From positions 1 to 7,610 of the forward strand of contig CABUAH010000073.1 in assembly GCA_902489475.1 (NCBI GenBank): DNA of 7,610 nucleotides. Direction: 5' to 3'. Numbering within the stretch: the stretch's first letter is position 1; each line of letters opens with the position of its first letter. The stretch comes from an uncultured Oscillospiraceae bacterium (lineage in GTDB: Bacteria > Bacillota > Clostridia > Oscillospirales > Ruminococcaceae). The position numbers and the translations under genes were made by a program. Shown here in pieces: positions 5,861 through 7,610 of this stretch. The notes below the pieces were generated by a model. The model did not search any database. It had not been told where the DNA came from and saw only the letters and a list, made by a program, of their open reading frames with translations.

Positions 5861-5930
5861 AAGAGGCGTTCTAAAGTTACCCCTGTGGTACGGCTGTTGC
5901 TGTACGGTAGCTTGTAGATGCCTCTTGTTT
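5861..5930 (+). promoter_or_regulatory. Long hairpin leader upstream of the MATE gene (possible attenuator or cis-regulatory RNA)
   Basis: One extended hairpin can be drawn with about 25 pairs. AAGAGGC (5861-5867) pairs with GCCTCTT (5920-5926). CTAAAG (5871-5876) pairs with CTTGTAG (5911-5917), leaving one bulged G. TTACC (5877-5881) pairs with GGTAG (5906-5910). A one-sided CCTGTG bulge (5882-5887) follows, then GTACGGC (5888-5894) pairs with GCTGTAC (5899-5905) around a TGTT loop. The T-rich GTTTGTTTT follows the base of the stem, as in an intrinsic terminator, and the MATE ribosome binding site is 9 bases further on. It could be an attenuator, a riboswitch-like RNA or the terminator of lysS. 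It matches no riboswitch class I recognise. Confidence 0.5.
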
Positions 5931-5945
5931 GTTTTGGAGGTTAGA

Positions 5946-7256
5946 ATGAACTCATCAAGACGGATATTAAAAAAACTCATTGCTTTTTCAATTCCGCTGA
6001 TATTAAGTGGATTATTGCAGCAGCTTTTTAATTGGGTGGACGCTTTAATTGTGGGTAATGTAATCGGAGAAGTAGCACTTGCAGGAATCGGTGCTACAAC
6101 ATCGCTATATTATTTGTTTGTAACGGTAATTGTTGGATTTACATCAGGATTATCAGTATTATTTGCACAGCAATACGGCAGAGGAGAAGCATCAAAAAAC
6201 ACACATCTGTTAGCGGACTATTGTATGCTGTTAGGCGTGATTTTTACAGTAATTTCTGTTTTGGGGATGGTATTAACCGCTCCGATTTTAAAATTATTGG
6301 ATACGCCAAGCCATTTATTTGATTATGCGAGGGATTATCTGATTTTAATTTTTACTGGCATTCCTTTCCTTTCCGTTTATAATGTTTATTCAGCTGCACT
6401 TCGTGGAATCGGAAACAGTAAAGTTCCGTTTGTATCCGTATTGATTTCGTCTGTAATTAACGGAATCCTTGACTATGTGTTTATAGCCTTGTGCGGTTTT
6501 GGTGTTTGGAGTGCTGCTGTGGCAACAGTTCTTTCGCAAGTAGCTATGACGATGTATATCATTGCGTTTACAGTAAAAAAATATCCTCAACTGCGATTTT
6601 CGCTGTTTCGTAAAGGCAATCGCATAAGCTCTATAAAAATCGGAGGGAAATATGCACTTCCTCCGGCAGTGCAAAGCAGCGTAACCTCTATAGGTAATAT
6701 CTTCCTGCAAAGGTTTATGAATGGTTTTGGGGAACAGACTGTTGCTGCGGTTACTACAGCTTATCGTGTTGACTCGGTTTTGCTGCTCCCGATTATAAAT
6801 TTCAGTACGGCAATATCAACTATTGTGGCTCAGGAAACAGGAGCACGCAACAATAAAGCTGCTAAAAAGACATTTCATATTGGAACGCTGTTGATGGCGT
6901 TTATGTCTGTTGGATTAACGATAGTAATTATACTTACAGGAAAAAGGCTTCTTTCGATGTTTGGACTGACAAGCGAATCGGTGGCAATCGGCGATGAATT
7001 CTTTAAAACAACTTCGATTTTTTATGTGATTTACGGTATTGCCATGAGTATAAAGGGATATTTGGAGGGAACATCGGATATGTTGTTTTCGGGCATAATA
7101 GGAACTTGCTCTCTTGGTGTCCGTATAGTTTGTTCGTATGCGTTTGAAGGCGTTTTTAACAATATGGTTATTGCTTATGCTGAAGCGTTTTCTTGGGTAT
7201 TTTTACTCATTGTGTTTTCTTTAAGATATTATAAAAAAAGAAATAGGATTTCATAG
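5946..7256 (+). CDS. MATE-family efflux transporter
   Basis: A 436-residue inner-membrane protein of the multidrug and toxic compound extrusion family, which exports cationic drugs or metabolites in exchange for Na+ or H+. Hydrophobic segments consistent with 12 transmembrane helices in two related halves run from about residue 11 to 427. The family's first-helix signature appears as LLQQLFNWVDALIVGNVIG (23-41). Halves are also marked by AALRGIGNSKVP (150-161), and by AQETGARNNKAAKK (295-308) in the second half. Length is typical (about 440-460). ATG 5946 is chosen because GGAGG (5936-5940) lies 5 bases upstream; an in-frame TTG at 5925 would fall inside the leader hairpin and the site itself. 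It has its own terminator. It uses TTA and CTG leucine codons more than the neighbouring genes, hinting at separate ancestry. The family call is secure; the substrate cannot be predicted. Confidence 0.93.
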   Translation: MNSSRRILKKLIAFSIPLILSGLLQQLFNWVDALIVGNVIGEVALAGIGATTSLYYLFVTVIVGFTSGLSVLFAQQYGRGEASKNTHLLADYCMLLGVIFTVISVLGMVLTAPILKLLDTPSHLFDYARDYLILIFTGIPFLSVYNVYSAALRGIGNSKVPFVSVLISSVINGILDYVFIALCGFGVWSAAVATVLSQVAMTMYIIAFTVKKYPQLRFSLFRKGNRISSIKIGGKYALPPAVQSSVTSIGNIFLQRFMNGFGEQTVAAVTTAYRVDSVLLLPIINFSTAISTIVAQETGARNNKAAKKTFHIGTLLMAFMSVGLTIVIILTGKRLLSMFGLTSESVAIGDEFFKTTSIFYVIYGIAMSIKGYLEGTSDMLFSGIIGTCSLGVRIVCSYAFEGVFNNMVIAYAEAFSWVFLLIVFSLRYYKKRNRIS

Positions 7257-7272
7257 TCTAACTTTATCGGCT

Positions 7273-7313
7273 GACCTTTGAAGGAGGAGTGATCTTTCTC
7301 TCAAAGGTCTTTT
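7273..7313 (+). terminator. Intrinsic terminator of the MATE gene
   Basis: A perfect 9-bp stem GACCTTTGA (7273-7281) with TCAAAGGTC (7301-7309) is followed by TTTT (7310-7313) and CTATTT. It lies 16 bp after the stop codon. The 19-base loop happens to contain AAGGAGG, which overlaps the stem and has no credible reading frame after it. Confidence 0.8.
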
Positions 7314-7386
7314 CTATTTGTGCGGATATTCGTAAACTACGAAAACATCTGCGATAACACAGGCTTTTGAGTGATGTTAAATGCCC

Positions 7387-7415
7387 TTGAAAAAGTTGAA
7401 AAAATATGATATAAT
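7387..7415 (+). promoter_or_regulatory. Strong extended -10 promoter with no gene in view
   Basis: TTGAAA (7387-7392), a 17-bp spacer and TGATATAAT with the TATAAT hexamer at 7410-7415. The same -35, spacer length and extended -10 are seen at 166-194. Transcription would start near 7422 and leave the window, so its gene presumably lies to the right, or the product is an RNA. Confidence 0.7.
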
Positions 7416-7610
7416 TACTAATGAATATTTATTATTGATTTTTGAGTAATAAAAAACCAGATAATCGAATAAGTAATGCGAGTTTGACGAAATATGTCAC
7501 CGGTAGAATTATGAGAGTTATTACGGTAGAATTAATGGACTTCAAAATGAAAAAGTATTTGTTTTTACCGTAAGTTTTTATGGCGGGCGAGAGAATAGTG
7601 ATGGCTTCCG
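7416..7610 (+). other. Terminal leader region with short direct and inverted repeats, no gene seen
   Basis: Together with 7314-7386 this makes nearly 300 bp after the MATE terminator without a supported gene. It holds an 11-bp direct repeat CGGTAGAATTA at 7501-7511 and 7524-7534 (23-bp period, about two helical turns). It also holds an 8-bp inverted repeat, TTACGGTA (7521-7528) with TACCGTAA (7566-7573). A 20-codon frame at 7511-7573 and an ATG at 7580 open to the window edge both lack a ribosome binding site. The stretch could be a leader or operator region for a gene beyond the edge. Confidence 0.35.

Noticed and set aside
5861..5930. Guanidine-II (mini-ykkC) riboswitch, suggested by two ACGG sequences upstream of an efflux gene
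   Set aside because: The ACGG sequences are not in the loops of two similar hairpins as that class requires; in the best fold they are mostly paired. No other class fitted by eye.
5925..5945. TTG at 5925 as the start of the MATE gene
   Set aside because: It lies in the 3' arm of the leader hairpin and would place the GGAGG site inside the coding region. ATG 5946 is correctly spaced.
7289..7357. Short GTG frame preceded by AAGGAGG in the MATE terminator
   Set aside because: The site-to-start spacing is one base, and the frame runs through a perfect terminator stem. The AAGGAGG is part of the hairpin loop by chance.
7511..7573. Twenty-codon open frame near the right end
   Set aside because: There is no ribosome binding site, its start lies in the direct repeats, and it is too short for support.

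Overview
The window looks like a chromosomal segment of a low-to-moderate GC Gram-positive anaerobe of the class Clostridia, most likely Oscillospirales/Ruminococcaceae. This is an inference from sigma-A type promoters (TTGACA/TATAAT), AGGAG-type ribosome binding sites, the DXP-independent PdxS/PdxT route, a greA-lysS pair and intergenic regions packed with hairpin repeats. No 16S rRNA or other species marker is present. All recognisable genes are on the + strand.

Layout. Bases 1-703 carry no gene. They hold an 89-bp two-hairpin repeat, a terminator-like hairpin, a strong promoter and a tandem array of three ~159-bp units, each built from about six hairpins and each beginning at an extended -10 box. 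A fourth copy of that -10 box forms the likely promoter of tatD (704-1474), a metal-dependent TatD-family hydrolase. After 263 bp with the next promoter come pdxS and pdxT (1738-3209), the two subunits of PLP synthase, joined by a one-base stop/start overlap. Bases 3210-3610 are a second repeat-rich island. It holds two copies of a GAAA-loop hairpin that bracket an inverted copy of the 89-bp element plus further hairpins, and it ends in a consensus promoter. That promoter drives greA (transcript-cleavage factor) and lysS (class II lysyl-tRNA synthetase), 18 bp apart. A 262-bp gap with a long structured leader precedes a MATE-family multidrug/Na+ antiporter gene (5946-7256), which has its own terminator. 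The last ~300 bp contain a strong promoter but no gene I can support before the window ends.

The genes are mostly housekeeping: nucleic-acid or nucleotide hydrolysis, vitamin B6 synthesis, transcription fidelity, tRNA charging. The MATE gene looks like an accessory passenger with somewhat different codon use. The most interesting material lies between the genes. The copies of two repeat families differ almost only by compensatory (pair-preserving) changes, which implies that the folded form is what is maintained. The MATE leader also has an elaborate hairpin with a possible alternative pairing to the ribosome binding site.
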